DNA of 64,000 nucleotides from an uncultured Lachnospiraceae bacterium (lineage in GTDB: Bacteria > Bacillota > Clostridia > Lachnospirales > Lachnospiraceae): the NCBI GenBank assembly GCA_930972465.1, contig CAKNHF010000001.1:62001-126000 (forward strand), in the 5' to 3' direction. Below the pieces are notes generated by a model. The model was given only the letters and a program-made list of their open reading frames with translations. It was not told where the DNA came from and made no database searches. How positions within the stretch are numbered: the first letter of the stretch is position 1; each line of letters begins with the position of its first letter. The position numbers and the translations under genes were made by a program. Of the stretch, positions 30,217 to 40,267 are shown in pieces.

Positions 30217-31979
30217 GCACAGGAGTTATAAAAAAAGTCGCAGGGCCTCTCGTGATCGCAGAGGGAATGCGCGATGCAAATATGTTTGACGTGGTCCGTG
30301 TGTCGAAACAGCGTCTGATCGGGGAGATCATCGAGATGCACGGGGATGAGGCGTCGATCCAGGTGTACGAGGAGACTTCCGGACTGGGACCGGGGGAACC
30401 GGTGGAGTCCATGGAAGTCCCCATGTCCGTGGAGCTGGGCCCCGGACTGATCACCAGTATCTATGACGGGATCCAGAGACCGCTGGACGATATCATGAAG
30501 ATTTCAGGAAATAATCTGAAGCGGGGCGTGGAAGTGCCTTCTCTGAAGCGGGATCTGAAATGGGAATTTGTTCCCACGGTCCAGGCAGGAGATGAAGTAG
30601 AGGCGGGCGACGTCATCGGCACAGTGCAGGAGACAGTGCTGGTACAGCAGAAAATCATGGTTCCCTACGGGATCAGAGGAACAGTAAAAGAAATTAAGGC
30701 AGGAGAGTTTACGGTAGAAGAGGTGGTAGCGGTCATCGCCACAGAAGACGGCGATAAAGAGCTGACCCTGATGCAGAAATGGCCGGTCCGACGGGGACGT
30801 CCGTATAAGAAAAAACTTCCCCCGGAGATGCCTCTTGTGACGGGACAGCGTGTCATCGACACCTTCTTCCCCATCGCAAAGGGCGGCGTGGCCGCAGTGC
30901 CCGGCCCCTTCGGAAGCGGAAAGACCGTGATCCAGCATCAGCTGGCAAAATGGGCGGAGGCGGATATCGTCGTCTATATCGGATGCGGTGAGCGGGGGAA
31001 CGAGATGACGGATGTACTGAACGAGTTTCCGGAGCTGAAAGACCCGAAGACCGGGCAGCCTCTGATGCAGAGAACCGTGCTGATCGCCAACACGTCGGAT
31101 ATGCCGGTTGCGGCCCGTGAGGCGTCCATCTATACCGGGATCACCATTGCTGAATATTTCCGTGACATGGGATATTCCGTGGCTCTGATGGCGGATTCTA
31201 CATCCCGCTGGGCGGAGGCCCTCCGCGAGATGTCGGGACGTCTGGAGGAGATGCCCGGTGAGGAAGGCTATCCGGCTTATCTGGGAAGCCGTCTGGCACA
31301 GTTCTATGAGCGTGCGGGCCACGTGGTCTCCCTGGGAAAAGAGGGAAGGGAAGGGGCTCTGTCCGTGATCGGCGCGGTATCCCCTCCGGGCGGAGATACC
31401 TCTGAGCCGGTGTCCCAGGCAACGCTCCGTATCGTGAAGGTGTTCTGGGGACTTGACTCGCAACTGGCATATAAGAGACATTTTCCGGCCATCAACTGGC
31501 TGAACAGTTACTCTCTGTATCTGGATGATATGGAAAAATGGTTCAACGCGGAGGTGGCTCCGGACTGGATGGAAGGACGCCAGAAAATGATGACGCTCCT
31601 TCAGGAAGAGGCAGAGCTGGAAGAGATCGTGAAGATGGTCGGCATGGACGCGCTTTCACCGGGAGACCGGCTGAAGATGGAGGCGGCCCGCTCCATCCGG
31701 GAGGATTTCCTTCACCAGAACTCTTTCCACGAGATCGACACCTACACGTCTCTGAAGAAACAGTATATGATGATGAAACTGGTAAACGCATTTTATGACA
31801 GGGCGGTGGAAGCGCTCTCTTTGGGGGCATCCCTTCAGAAGCTGATCTCCATGCCGGTCAGAGAGCAGATCGGCCGTTTCAAATATGTGACGGAAGACGC
31901 GCTGGATGAAGAATATAAAAGGGTGGACGGGGAACTGACCGCGCAGATTGCCAACACCTTCGGAAAGGAGGAACGCTGA
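30213..31979 (+). CDS. ntpA: V-type ATPase catalytic subunit A
   Basis: The 588-residue catalytic subunit has the Walker A motif GPFGSGKT at residues 231-238, a non-homologous insert typical of A subunits (about 110-190), GCGERGNEM, and [32 protein letters not shown] in part. It overlaps the F gene by ATGA. The sequence is complete and of usual length. Confidence 0.97.
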   Translation: MSTGVIKKVAGPLVIAEGMRDANMFDVVRVSKQRLIGEIIEMHGDEASIQVYEETSGLGPGEPVESMEVPMSVELGPGLITSIYDGIQRPLDDIMKISGNNLKRGVEVPSLKRDLKWEFVPTVQAGDEVEAGDVIGTVQETVLVQQKIMVPYGIRGTVKEIKAGEFTVEEVVAVIATEDGDKELTLMQKWPVRRGRPYKKKLPPEMPLVTGQRVIDTFFPIAKGGVAAVPGPFGSGKTVIQHQLAKWAEADIVVYIGCGERGNEMTDVLNEFPELKDPKTGQPLMQRTVLIANTSDMPVAAREASIYTGITIAEYFRDMGYSVALMADSTSRWAEALREMSGRLEEMPGEEGYPAYLGSRLAQFYERAGHVVSLGKEGREGALSVIGAVSPPGGDTSEPVSQATLRIVKVFWGLDSQLAYKRHFPAINWLNSYSLYLDDMEKWFNAEVAPDWMEGRQKMMTLLQEEAELEEIVKMVGMDALSPGDRLKMEAARSIREDFLHQNSFHEIDTYTSLKKQYMMMKLVNAFYDRAVEALSLGASLQKLISMPVREQIGRFKYVTEDALDEEYKRVDGELTAQIANTFGKEER

Positions 31980-31980
31980 T

Positions 31981-33351
31981 ATGCCAAAGGAGTACAGAAC
32001 CATACAGGAAGTCGCGGGACCGCTGATGCTCGTGCGCGGCGTAGAAGGCGTGACCTATGATGAACTGGGAGAGATCGAGCTGGTGGGCGGCGAGACCAGA
32101 AGATGCAAGGTGCTCGAAGTAAACGGAAGCGATGTTCTGGTACAGCTTTTCGAGAGCTCCACCGGGATCAACCTGTCCAACAGCAAGGTGCGGTTTCTTG
32201 GAAGGAGCATGGAGCTGGGCGTGTCCGAAGATATGCTGGGACGCGTTTTTGACGGGCTGGGACGGCCCATAGACGACGGACCGGAGATCCTGCCGGAGGC
32301 CAGAATGGACATCAACGGTCTTCCCATGAACCCGGCGGCGAGGAGTTACCCGGAGGAATTTATTCAGACCGGGGTGTCTGCCATCGACGGGCTGAACACC
32401 CTGGTCCGCGGACAGAAGCTGCCAATCTTCTCCGCATCCGGTCTGCCTCATGCCCAGCTTGCGGCACAGATCGCAAGACAGGCGAAGGTGCTGGGAAAAG
32501 ACGAGAACTTTGCCGTTGTGTTCGCGGCAATGGGAATTACTTTTGAGGAGTCCAACTTTTTCATCGAGAGCTTTCGCGAGACGGGAGCCCTTGACAGGAC
32601 AGTCCTGTTTGTAAACCTGGCGAACGACCCTGCCATCGAACGTATCGCAACGCCGAAGATGGCGCTGACGGCGGCAGAGTATCTGGCCTTTGAGAAAGAC
32701 ATGCATGTTCTGGTTATCCTGACCGATATCACGAACTACGCGGACGCGCTCCGTGAGGTTTCGGCGGCCCGCAAGGAAGTGCCCGGACGCCGCGGATACC
32801 CCGGATATATGTACACGGATCTGGCGTCCATCTATGAGAGAGCAGGAAGACAGAGAGGAAAGAAGGGGAGCATCACCATGATCCCCATCCTGACCATGCC
32901 GGAGGACGACAAGACCCATCCCATCCCGGACCTGACCGGATATATCACAGAAGGGCAGATCATTCTGAGCCGTGAACTCTATAGGAAAGGCGTTACGCCG
33001 CCCATCGACGTGCTGCCCTCCCTGTCCCGTCTGAAGGACAAGGGAATCGGCGAGGGAAAGACCCGCGCGGATCACTCCAATACCATGAATCAGCTCTTTG
33101 CCGCGTACGCCCGCGGAAAAGATGCTAAAGAGCTTATGGTGATCCTTGGCGAGGCTGCGCTGACGGATATTGACCTTATCTATGCCAAGTTCGCCGACGC
33201 ATTCGAAAAAGAGTACGTCTCTCAGGGCTACAATACCGATCGCAGCATTGAAGAGACCCTGGACATAGGATGGAAGCTGCTCCGCATGCTCCCGAGAAAC
33301 GAACTCAAACGAATCGACGATAAATTCCTGGATGAGTATTATGCCGATTAA
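31981..33351 (+). CDS. ntpB: V-type ATPase regulatory subunit B
   Basis: The 456-residue non-catalytic subunit has [20 protein letters not shown] with the Walker-A-equivalent replaced by [17 protein letters not shown], as in other B subunits. The ATG at 31981 is preceded by GGAGG, so the longer frame starting at 31948 within subunit A is not used. A 216-base structured gap follows before subunit D. Confidence 0.95.
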   Translation: MPKEYRTIQEVAGPLMLVRGVEGVTYDELGEIELVGGETRRCKVLEVNGSDVLVQLFESSTGINLSNSKVRFLGRSMELGVSEDMLGRVFDGLGRPIDDGPEILPEARMDINGLPMNPAARSYPEEFIQTGVSAIDGLNTLVRGQKLPIFSASGLPHAQLAAQIARQAKVLGKDENFAVVFAAMGITFEESNFFIESFRETGALDRTVLFVNLANDPAIERIATPKMALTAAEYLAFEKDMHVLVILTDITNYADALREVSAARKEVPGRRGYPGYMYTDLASIYERAGRQRGKKGSITMIPILTMPEDDKTHPIPDLTGYITEGQIILSRELYRKGVTPPIDVLPSLSRLKDKGIGEGKTRADHSNTMNQLFAAYARGKDAKELMVILGEAALTDIDLIYAKFADAFEKEYVSQGYNTDRSIEETLDIGWKLLRMLPRNELKRIDDKFLDEYYAD

Positions 33352-33365
33352 CAGTTCCGCGGTGC

Positions 33366-33426
33366 GCCAGAGCAGGAAAAGCGTCGCTGCAAGCTGGCTT
33401 GCAAAAGACGCACTTCCTGCTCTGGC
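33366..33426 (+). other. Long stacked hairpin between ntpB and ntpD
   Basis: Three nested perfect stems occur: 13 bp (33366-33378 with 33414-33426), 5 bp (33381-33385 with 33407-33411) and 6 bp (GCAAGC 33389-33394 with GCTTGC 33397-33402). There is no T tract, so it is unlikely to terminate transcription. It may be an RNA processing or stability element that uncouples subunit D from subunits A and B. Confidence 0.6.
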
Positions 33427-33503
33427 ATAGGGCGGTCAGCCCGCAGCGAGATGAAGCAAAGCGGAATCGAGCTGCCGCGGAACGGACGTGGAGAAAACGT
33501 GAG

Positions 33504-33546
33504 CGGTGCGTGCGCGGGTCAGCCGCGCACCGTAGTATTCAGAGGA
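33504..33546 (+). repeat. Possible decayed copy of the dispersed palindrome
   Basis: CGGTGCG (33504-33510) pairs with CGCACCG (33526-33532), followed by TAGTATTCAGAGGATT. The blocks GGGTCAG, GCGCACCGT and ATTCAGA match the reverse complement of the repeat at 5982-6022 and 15497-15572, with small gaps. The match is weaker than that of the other two copies. Confidence 0.35.
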
Positions 33547-33567
33547 TTTATCGAAGGAGGTGGAGTT

Positions 33568-34224
33568 GTGGCTTCGAAACATGTAAATCCGACCAGGATG
33601 GAACTTACGAGACTGAAGAAAAAGCGGGTCACTGCAATTAAGGGGCATAAGCTTCTGAAAGATAAGCGTGACGAGCTCATGCGGCAGTATCTGGATCTTG
33701 TGCGTGAGAATATGGAAGTCCGGAAAAAAGTAGAGGCGGGAATCAGATCGGCCAACAGGAATTTTGTCATTGCAAAGGCGGGAATGTCGGAAGCCGAGCT
33801 CAACACGGCGCTCATGGCTCCAAAGCAGGAGGTGAACCTGGAGGCGGGACAAAAGAATGTGATGAGTGTGGATATTCCGACTTTCGAATATACGACCAGG
33901 ACCGCAGATGAAAATGATATCTATTCCTATGGATTTGCCTTTACCTCCAGCGACCTTGACGGAGCGGTGGAATCTCTGGCGGACATCCTTCCGGATATGA
34001 TAAGGCTTGCAGAGTGTGAGAAGGCGTGTCAGCTCATGGCGGCTGAGATCGAGAAGACCAGAAGACGCGTGAACGCCCTTGAACACGTGATCATCCCGGA
34101 GACGGAAGAGAATATAAAATATATTACAATGAAGCTGGATGAGAATGAGAGAAGCACTCAGATCCGCCTGATGAAGGTAAAGGATATGATGCTCGAGGAA
34201 GCTCATCATTACAGTCAAAAATAG
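33568..34224 (+). CDS. ntpD: V-type ATPase subunit D (rotor axle)
   Basis: The 218-residue protein is mostly long helix (MELTRLKKKRVTAIKGHKLLKDKRDEL at the start, ENIKYITMKLDENERSTQIR near the end), as expected for the axle subunit that turns inside the A3B3 head. The GTG at 33568 follows AAGGAGGTGG, so the longer frame from 33451 is not used. It is the last gene of the operon. Confidence 0.93.
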   Translation: MASKHVNPTRMELTRLKKKRVTAIKGHKLLKDKRDELMRQYLDLVRENMEVRKKVEAGIRSANRNFVIAKAGMSEAELNTALMAPKQEVNLEAGQKNVMSVDIPTFEYTTRTADENDIYSYGFAFTSSDLDGAVESLADILPDMIRLAECEKACQLMAAEIEKTRRRVNALEHVIIPETEENIKYITMKLDENERSTQIRLMKVKDMMLEEAHHYSQK

Positions 34225-34240
34225 AAGGAGCACAATGAAG

Positions 34241-34285
34241 GGCTGACGGCGAAGATTTTATTAAAAATCCGCCGGCAGCCTTGTT
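34241..34285 (+). terminator. Terminator of the V-type ATPase operon
   Basis: GGCTGACGGCG and a complementary CGCCGGCAGCC (about 34271-34280) form an imperfect stem over an A/T-rich loop, followed by TTGTT. The T tract is weak. Confidence 0.6.
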
Positions 34286-34415
34286 GCGGTCAGGCATGCG
34301 TGATAGAATAAAGAAATGCAGAAGACGGCTATAATTTATATGCAGTCATCCCGACGGAAGCACGGACGGGACGAGGCTGAAGGAATCAGCGCTGCACAGA
34401 GCAGATGGAGGTATT

Positions 34416-35615
34416 ATGAATCTGAATAAAGAAAATATGAGAAAACTCAGAGAGCTCATCCTGTTTACGATCATCATCCTGATCGCACTGTGGAATTATC
34501 TTCTTATTTTTCAAGCGATCCGGTTTGTATTCGGGATCGTCTTTCCCTTCCTTCTGGGAGGAGCCATTGCATTTGTGCTGAATGTGCCCATGAATTTCCT
34601 GGAGGAGAAGCTTTTCCGGAACCGTTTTGTGAGAGATAAAAAGCCCTTCAGAAAACTTGCAAGACCTATGAGCCTGATACTGACCCTGATCATCGTGATC
34701 GGCGTCGTTGTCCTTGTCATGTTTGTTGTGATCCCGGAACTCGGCAAGACGCTGATCTCGCTAGGGAGGACGATCCGTCTTTTCGTCCCCGAGGCGCAGC
34801 GGTTTCTTGAAGAACTGTTTACGGACAACAGTGAGATACAGAACTGGCTGAACGGTCTGAATCTGGATCCGGAGAGAATGATTGACAGCGCCATGTCGTT
34901 CTTCCAGAACGGAGCGGGAAATGTTCTCAACTCAACGGTTTCGGCAATCAGCTCCATTGTGAGCGGGGTGACCACTTTTGTCATAGCATTTGTGTTTTCC
35001 TGTTATATCCTGCTGCAGAAGGAGAAACTGAGCGTTCAGGTGCAGAAGGTGATGCATGCATATCTTTCGGAAAAGCATGTGGAATGGTGCATGGAAGTCT
35101 GCTCCCTGACATTCAGATCGTTTTCCAGTTTCCTTACCGGACAGTGCGTGGAAGCTCTGATTCTGGGAACCATGTTTTTCATCGTGATGAGCATCTTCAA
35201 CATGCCTTATGCAATGCTGGTGGGAGTGCTCATCGCGTTTACGGCTCTGATCCCGATCTTCGGAGCCTTCATCGGATGCGTCATAGGCGCGTTCCTCATT
35301 CTGATGGTGGATCCGCTTCAGGCGCTGGGCTTCATTATTATGTTTCTTGTTCTTCAGCAGATCGAGGGGAACCTGATCTATCCGAAGGTGGTGGGAAGTT
35401 CGGTAGGACTTCCGTCCATATGGGTGCTGGCGGCGGTTACCATCGGCGGCAGTCTCATGGGAGTTGTGGGAATGCTCATATTTATTCCGATCGTATCAGT
35501 GTTTTATAACCTGTTCCGTTCAAGTGTCTACAAGAGGCTGCGTAAAAAACGCCAGATTCTCAGAGAGGCCGAGATGAGGGACCGGGCGGGGGAAGAGGAT
35601 CCGGATGGAAAATGA
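34416..35615 (+). CDS. AI-2E family (YtvI/PerM) membrane transporter
   Basis: The 399-residue protein has about eight membrane helices and the family motifs FLLGGAIAFVLNVPMNFLEE near the N-terminus and PYAMLVGVLIAFTALIPIFG about two-thirds along. The family exports small molecules or ions in different bacteria; AI-2 transport itself is known for one member only. The substrate here is unknown. A TATAAT at 34330-34335 may be its -10. Confidence 0.85.
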   Translation: MNLNKENMRKLRELILFTIIILIALWNYLLIFQAIRFVFGIVFPFLLGGAIAFVLNVPMNFLEEKLFRNRFVRDKKPFRKLARPMSLILTLIIVIGVVVLVMFVVIPELGKTLISLGRTIRLFVPEAQRFLEELFTDNSEIQNWLNGLNLDPERMIDSAMSFFQNGAGNVLNSTVSAISSIVSGVTTFVIAFVFSCYILLQKEKLSVQVQKVMHAYLSEKHVEWCMEVCSLTFRSFSSFLTGQCVEALILGTMFFIVMSIFNMPYAMLVGVLIAFTALIPIFGAFIGCVIGAFLILMVDPLQALGFIIMFLVLQQIEGNLIYPKVVGSSVGLPSIWVLAAVTIGGSLMGVVGMLIFIPIVSVFYNLFRSSVYKRLRKKRQILREAEMRDRAGEEDPDGK

Positions 35616-35713
35616 TTCCCCGCGGCAGATTATACGTCGGTAAGGTGGTTGGAAACCTGTTAAATTACAAAAATATATTCTAAAATCAGAAAATAGCATA
35701 GTATTTTTTATGA

Positions 35714-35751
35714 TAAAACAGCGCCCTGAAGTCTTTGTGACTTCGGGGCGC
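35714..35751 (-). terminator. Terminator of the XRE gene
   Basis: A 13-bp stem (35721-35733 with 35739-35751) reads into TGTTTT on the minus strand, just beyond the XRE stop codon. It could also stop transcription from the AI-2E gene. Confidence 0.75.
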
Positions 35752-35761
35752 CGTTGGTTGT

Positions 35762-36067
35762 CTATAGAGTCTTCAAAAATTCCAGCAAAGCTCCATATTG
35801 TTTCGGCTCAAGTTTTGCGGCATATTCCAGCAGACGGCGCTGCTGCTCAGTAATCTGGACCGTACTGCCGTCGTCTTCTAAGAAGAACTGAGAAAGTGAG
35901 ATGCCAAAAGCGTCACAGATCTTGCTGAGGGAGGGAATTGTGGGGAGCATGTTTTTGCGATACCAGGAAGAAATGGTTGATTGAGTGAGCCCGGATTTTT
36001 CTGCAAGCTGGTACTCGGACCAGTTGCGTTCCATTCGAAGCTGAACAATTTTATCTAAAACGTTCAT
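35762..36067 (-). CDS. XRE-family HTH regulator
   Basis: The 101-residue protein has a Cro/CI-type helix-turn-helix in its first 60 residues (YQLAEKSGLTQSTISSWYRK, then PSLSKICDAFGISLSQFF) and a short C-terminal helix. The start is the ATG at 36067, which follows GGAGG by ten bases; the longer frame begins inside that site. It is divergent from the LRR surface gene and probably controls it or itself. Confidence 0.85.
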   Translation of the reverse strand: MNVLDKIVQLRMERNWSEYQLAEKSGLTQSTISSWYRKNMLPTIPSLSKICDAFGISLSQFFLEDDGSTVQITEQQRRLLEYAAKLEPKQYGALLEFLKTL

Positions 36068-36131
36068 CTGAAATATCACCTCCAAAGTAGTATTTTATGA
36101 GAGTGTCTGTTAATTATAAGTGAATTCGATA

Positions 36132-36160
36132 TTGCAAAATAAAACGATAAAGAGTATAAT
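36132..36160 (+). promoter_or_regulatory. Promoter of the LRR surface-protein gene
   Basis: TTGCAA (36132-36137) and TATAAT (36155-36160) are separated by 17 bases. Confidence 0.75.
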
Positions 36161-36170
36161 ATAAACGCTA

Positions 36171-36187
36171 ATACGTTAATCACGTAT
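36171..36187. promoter_or_regulatory. Candidate operator near the LRR transcription start
   Basis: ATACGT (36171-36176) and ACGTAT (36182-36187) form a perfect 6-bp inverted repeat with a five-base spacer, 10 bases after the -10. It could be the site of the divergent XRE protein. No binding data are available. Confidence 0.35.
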
Positions 36188-36285
36188 AGACAAAATGTTT
36201 ATAGCAAATGGGAGGGAAGCAAAAAGAGAATAAGTAAAATATGAATAAATATGATTTGTAATATTAAAATGGAGGGACAAAGAGA

Positions 36286-38460
36286 ATGAAAAGAAAAGTA
36301 TTGGCGCTGATGTTGTCGATGGCATTGATCGGTTCGTCTACAATGATTGTTGCCGCTGCTGGAGAAGTGCGTGACAGCGAAAATATTGGTGAAGAGATCT
36401 CTGGAAAAACAGACATTGAAGTAGAAGGCGTAGATAAGACAGAAGATGAAAATACTAATGAAATAAATGTATCGGACGAAAAGGGATTAAAAGACAGCAG
36501 AGGAGATCAGCAAGAATCTGATCAGAATATAGCTGGAAACAGGGTTGAAATCTGTGAGGAATCTAATGAAAAGGAATCAGATACGAGTGATAAAGAGAAG
36601 GACAATGATACAACAGAAAATGACGATAATGACCTGCGGAAAAAGTTAACTGCGGTAACTACACTTTCCGATACGAAAATTGAGGACGGTGACATTGATT
36701 TTGACGCTGTGGATGCTAATGGGGACAATTACTGGGATTCTGATGTGGAATTGATCAACTCCCTTATCGAAAACAATGGCCTAGATTGGGAAAAAGATGC
36801 ACCGGAAAAATGGGATGAACTGTCAGGAGGCGGTATTAGATGGGATACTGTAGATGTAAGCGGATTATCCCGAGTTGGATGGCTTGACATAAGTGATGAG
36901 GGGATGATAGGTGAAATAGATTTATCAGAACTATCGAACTTAACATATTTGGACTGCAGGGGGAATGAACTGACAGGATTAAATGTTCATGGATGTGAAT
37001 ATTTAGAAGAATTGTACTGTTCTAATAATATGCTGTCAGAGTTGAATATGGAAGGTTTAAGTGAGCTCCGCTGGCTGGAGGCGGGGGGAAATAGATTGGA
37101 AGAGCTTATCCTAAATGGAAATGCCAGCCTAGAAATAATCGGGTGTGCATCTAACCTTTTAACAGAGTTGAACTTGTCTAATTTTCCAGAATTAGAAAGT
37201 TTGAATTGTTCTGAAAATAAACTTACGGAGCTGAACTTATCAGGAATGCCCAAATTAGGTGGCTTATATTGTTCTGGAAATAATTTGACGAAATTAGATG
37301 CTTCGACATTCAAGAAACTGGGAACGTTGGAATGCAGTAATAATGGATTGACAGAATTGAAGGTTTCCGGGCTTGCAGGTTTGACGAATCTGGAATGCAG
37401 TAATAATTTTTTGACTGAATTAAACTTGTCTGGCCTATCTAATTTGCCGATTGCCTTTGAAGAAAATGGAGATACAACTGGTATGTGCGGTGGTAATCCG
37501 CTAAAAACACTTACATTACCAGCTGGAAACACTATTACTTTTGACAGTACAGATGGCGGATACTTTGATGTGAGGATTAATCCGCTTTATGCTTCATGCG
37601 GGCAATCTGAGGAAGATACAGTGATCGGTTTCCGCCCGGTAGCAGAGACTGGATATGAATTTAAAAGCTGGAATAATCTGCCAGGGAATGTAGCTGATAG
37701 CGGATGGTGGAGCAGCCCATATGACGGAGAGGCGGTAGATGGATGGGTTTTTGTTGATAGTGGAGAGAATGTTACTATCTCTGCAAATTTTGGATTGATT
37801 TCAGAATATTCCATAATCGAGGGCGCCGGAAGTACATGGACGGCAGATTCCGGTGAAGGCATCACCATGAGAGCGGATGGGGAATTTGATAAATTTCAGT
37901 CCGTACAGGTTGATGGGGTAACGCTTGACCCGGCATATTATACGGCTGAGCAGGGCAGTACGATTATCACTCTGAAACCTGAATTTCTGCAGGCCCTGAC
38001 ACCTGGGACGCATACGCTGACAATCGTATTTACAGATGGATCCGCATCGGCAGAATTTGATATAAAAGAAGTGGATCAGGAAGGAAATCCGGGAGAGGAA
38101 CCGGAAGAAGGACAGAAGCCGGGAGACGATTCCAAACCGGGAGATGAGCAGCAGCCGGGAGACGATGCTGGCGCTGACGATGGAGAGCAGAACGGTGATT
38201 CAGATAAAGGCAATAGCGGACAGCAGATCTCTGATCCGGATCAGAATAATAACAACGGACAAGGCCAGAGCAAACCGCAGCAGAATGTAAATCAGACAAA
38301 GGATACTGATACAAAAGATAATGCCGCGACAACTAAAACGGTTTCTTCAGTGCCAAAAACAGGTGATGAAACACAGGGTTTAATATTTGCTATGTTTGCA
38401 GTTGCATCCATAATAATATGTGCAGGCATAAGCCGGGCTAAAATTAGGACAAGACATTGA
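36286..38460 (+). CDS. Leucine-rich-repeat cell-wall surface protein
   Basis: The 724-residue protein has a signal peptide (MKRKVLALMLSMALIGSSTM), an acidic Asp/Glu/Asn-rich region (about 27-120), a leucine-rich-repeat domain (about 195-390) of nine or so 21-22-residue repeats of the form LxxLxCSxNxLTxLNLSG, a beta-rich region with an InlB-type B-repeat look (about 410-500), an Ig-like domain (about 505-595), a Gly/Asp/Gln-rich linker, and the C-terminal anchor VPKTG (689-693) with a hydrophobic helix and a basic tail. A sortase probably links it to the wall. The local sequence is AT-rich compared with its neighbours, which suggests acquisition. No sortase gene is nearby. Confidence 0.85.
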   Translation: MKRKVLALMLSMALIGSSTMIVAAAGEVRDSENIGEEISGKTDIEVEGVDKTEDENTNEINVSDEKGLKDSRGDQQESDQNIAGNRVEICEESNEKESDTSDKEKDNDTTENDDNDLRKKLTAVTTLSDTKIEDGDIDFDAVDANGDNYWDSDVELINSLIENNGLDWEKDAPEKWDELSGGGIRWDTVDVSGLSRVGWLDISDEGMIGEIDLSELSNLTYLDCRGNELTGLNVHGCEYLEELYCSNNMLSELNMEGLSELRWLEAGGNRLEELILNGNASLEIIGCASNLLTELNLSNFPELESLNCSENKLTELNLSGMPKLGGLYCSGNNLTKLDASTFKKLGTLECSNNGLTELKVSGLAGLTNLECSNNFLTELNLSGLSNLPIAFEENGDTTGMCGGNPLKTLTLPAGNTITFDSTDGGYFDVRINPLYASCGQSEEDTVIGFRPVAETGYEFKSWNNLPGNVADSGWWSSPYDGEAVDGWVFVDSGENVTISANFGLISEYSIIEGAGSTWTADSGEGITMRADGEFDKFQSVQVDGVTLDPAYYTAEQGSTIITLKPEFLQALTPGTHTLTIVFTDGSASAEFDIKEVDQEGNPGEEPEEGQKPGDDSKPGDEQQPGDDAGADDGEQNGDSDKGNSGQQISDPDQNNNNGQGQSKPQQNVNQTKDTDTKDNAATTKTVSSVPKTGDETQGLIFAMFAVASIIICAGISRAKIRTRH

Positions 38461-38464
38461 GTGA

Positions 38465-38503
38465 AGCGTCCCGGAGTTGACCGGACTCCGGGGGGGCGCT
38501 TTT
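38465..38503 (+). terminator. Terminator after the LRR gene
   Basis: GCGTCCCGGAGT pairs with ACTCCGGGGGGGCGC (38485-38499) and is followed by TTTT. Confidence 0.8.
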
Positions 38504-38695
38504 CGGTCGGCATAACGCAGGGGCCGGCTGTATATCTATATCACGGCTCAGTCAGCTGCTGATAAAGGGATAAACTACATCGGCTGTGATGCCAATGATA
38601 GAATATGACCTGTAGGAGCCTCCCTTGCGGAGTTTCGGTTTCAATCAGGATTGAAGCCGTAGAGAATTGATCTTCAAAAAAGAAATATAAAGACC
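38504..38695. other. Intergenic region before rpmG
   Basis: No gene is supported. A short imperfect inverted repeat (GGTTTCAATC / GATTGAAGCC at about 38638-38659) is the only feature seen. Confidence 0.45.
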
Positions 38696-38725
38696 TTGAC
38701 TTCCACCAGCCTGCCATGGTACAAT
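38696..38725 (+). promoter_or_regulatory. Promoter of rpmG-secE-nusG
   Basis: TTGACT (38696-38701) and TACAAT (38720-38725) are 18 bases apart. Confidence 0.75.
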
Positions 38726-38827
38726 GCAATGGCGAATGGAAGTAGGTCTTTTTTTTATGCCTAAAAACAGATGGCTTCGCAACCATCAGTAACACGTAGT
38801 GAATATGTTAAAAGCGAGGTGGAAGTT

Positions 38828-38977
38828 GTGCGCACAAGAATTACATTAGAGTGTACGGAATGCAAGAACCGCAATTACAACATGACCAAGGATAAGAAAG
38901 CTCATCCGGAGCGCATGGAGACTAAGAAGTACTGCCGGTTCTGCAAATCACATACACTGCACAAGGAAACAAAGTAG
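38828..38977 (+). CDS. rpmG: 50S ribosomal protein L33
   Basis: The 49-residue protein is the usual L33 size and has the zinc-binding CxxC pairs CTEC and CRFC. The start is GTG 38828, after GCGAGGTGG. The longer upstream frame is not needed. It precedes secE as in most Firmicutes. Confidence 0.93.
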   Translation: MRTRITLECTECKNRNYNMTKDKKAHPERMETKKYCRFCKSHTLHKETK

Positions 38978-38999
38978 TCGCTGGAAGGAAGTGGACGAT

Positions 39000-39197
39000 A
39001 TGAGTGAGAAAACAAAAACTCAGAAAAAGAGCTGGTTCAAGGGTCTTCAGGCAGAGTTCAAGAAGATCATCTGGCCAGACAGGAGGACACTTGCAAGACA
39101 GACTACGGCAGTCGTTGCTGTTTCCGTTGCTCTCGGGGCAGTGATCGCAGTGATCGACGCGATCCTGAGATATGGGATTGACTTATTGGTGAAATAG
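39000..39197 (+). CDS. secE: Preprotein translocase subunit SecE
   Basis: The 65-residue SecE has a charged N-terminal part with the conserved FKKIIWPDRRTLARQT, and one membrane helix that clamps SecY. An in-frame GTG at 38991 is an alternative start. Confidence 0.93.
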   Translation: MSEKTKTQKKSWFKGLQAEFKKIIWPDRRTLARQTTAVVAVSVALGAVIAVIDAILRYGIDLLVK

Positions 39198-39222
39198 TTG
39201 ACCGCAGCAGAAAGGTGATTTT

Positions 39223-39741
39223 ATGTCAGAGGCAAAATGGTATGTAGTTCATACTTATTCCGGGTATGAAAACAAAGTGAAGGCAAACATTGACAAGACG
39301 ATCGAGAACCGTCATCTGGAAGACCAGATCCTCGAGGTGCGTGTACCGCTGGAAGAAGTGGTTGAGCTTCGGAACGGTGTGCAGAAATCGGTTCAGAGAA
39401 AGATGTTTCCCGGCTATGTCATGATCCATATGGTCATGAATGACGACACCTGGTACGTGGTGAGAAATACTCGCGGTGTGACAGGGTTTGTGGGACCGGG
39501 ATCCAAGCCTGTTCCGCTGGATGACAGCGAGATGGAGAATCTCGGGATCAAGCATGAGGATGTTGTGGTTGACTTCGGCGTCGGCGACACCGTGACTGTG
39601 TTGAGCGGTGCGTGGGAAGGCACTGTCGGAGTTGTTCAGAGCATGAACGAACAGAAGAAGAGCCTTTCGATCAATGTTGAACTGTTTGGCCGCGAGACTC
39701 CGGTTGAACTCAGTTTTTCAGAAGTGAAAAAAATGGATTAA
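39223..39741 (+). CDS. nusG: Transcription termination/antitermination protein NusG
   Basis: The 172-residue NusG has the NGN domain (AKWYVVHTYSGYENKVKANI, KMFPGYVMIHMVMNDDTWYVVRNT) and the C-terminal KOW domain (DTVTVLSGAWEGTVGVVQSM). It binds RNA polymerase and links it to Rho or the ribosome. The gene order secE-nusG-rplK is standard. Confidence 0.96.
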   Translation: MSEAKWYVVHTYSGYENKVKANIDKTIENRHLEDQILEVRVPLEEVVELRNGVQKSVQRKMFPGYVMIHMVMNDDTWYVVRNTRGVTGFVGPGSKPVPLDDSEMENLGIKHEDVVVDFGVGDTVTVLSGAWEGTVGVVQSMNEQKKSLSINVELFGRETPVELSFSEVKKMD

Positions 39742-39747
39742 ATTTGC

Positions 39748-39776
39748 GTGGGAGGGAGTAATCCCGTGAATACCAC
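39748..39776 (+). promoter_or_regulatory. L1-binding leader before rplK
   Basis: GTGG (39748-39751) pairs with CCAC (39773-39776), with an inner GGGA/TCCC stem, just before AAGGAGG. The same form is used by ribosomal protein L1 to bind its own mRNA in many bacteria. A near-identical copy precedes rplA. Confidence 0.7.
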
Positions 39777-39791
39777 AAGGAGGTTATTGAA

Positions 39792-40217
39792 ATGGCAAAA
39801 AAAGTAGAAGGTTACATTAAATTACAGATTCCTGCCGGCAAGGCAACTCCGGCACCGCCGGTCGGACCTGCACTTGGACAGCACGGCGTGAATATCGTTG
39901 AGTTTACAAAGCAGTTCAATGCAAGAACGGCAGATCAGGGAGATCTGATCATTCCTGTAGTTATTACTGTATACAATGACAGAAGTTTCAGCTTCATTAC
40001 AAAGACACCGCCGGCAGCAGTTCTTATTAAGAAAGCCTGCAAGATCAAATCCGGTTCAGGCGTACCGAACAAGAACAAAGTTGCAACGATCACAAAAGAG
40101 CAGCTGAAAGAGATTGCTGAGACAAAGATGCCTGACCTGAACGCAGCGACAGTTGAGGCGGCTATGAGCATGGTGGCTGGCACATGCCGTTCCATGGGAG
40201 TAGTTGTAGAAGAGTAG
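39792..40217 (+). CDS. rplK: 50S ribosomal protein L11
   Basis: The 141-residue L11 has its family start [24 protein letters not shown] and the central [19 protein letters not shown], which binds the GTPase-associated centre of 23S rRNA. Confidence 0.97.
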   Translation: MAKKVEGYIKLQIPAGKATPAPPVGPALGQHGVNIVEFTKQFNARTADQGDLIIPVVITVYNDRSFSFITKTPPAAVLIKKACKIKSGSGVPNKNKVATITKEQLKEIAETKMPDLNAATVEAAMSMVAGTCRSMGVVVEE

Positions 40218-40267
40218 GCATTGAGCGACTGGCGATACCAAGCTCAGATACAGAGAATTGTAGACAA

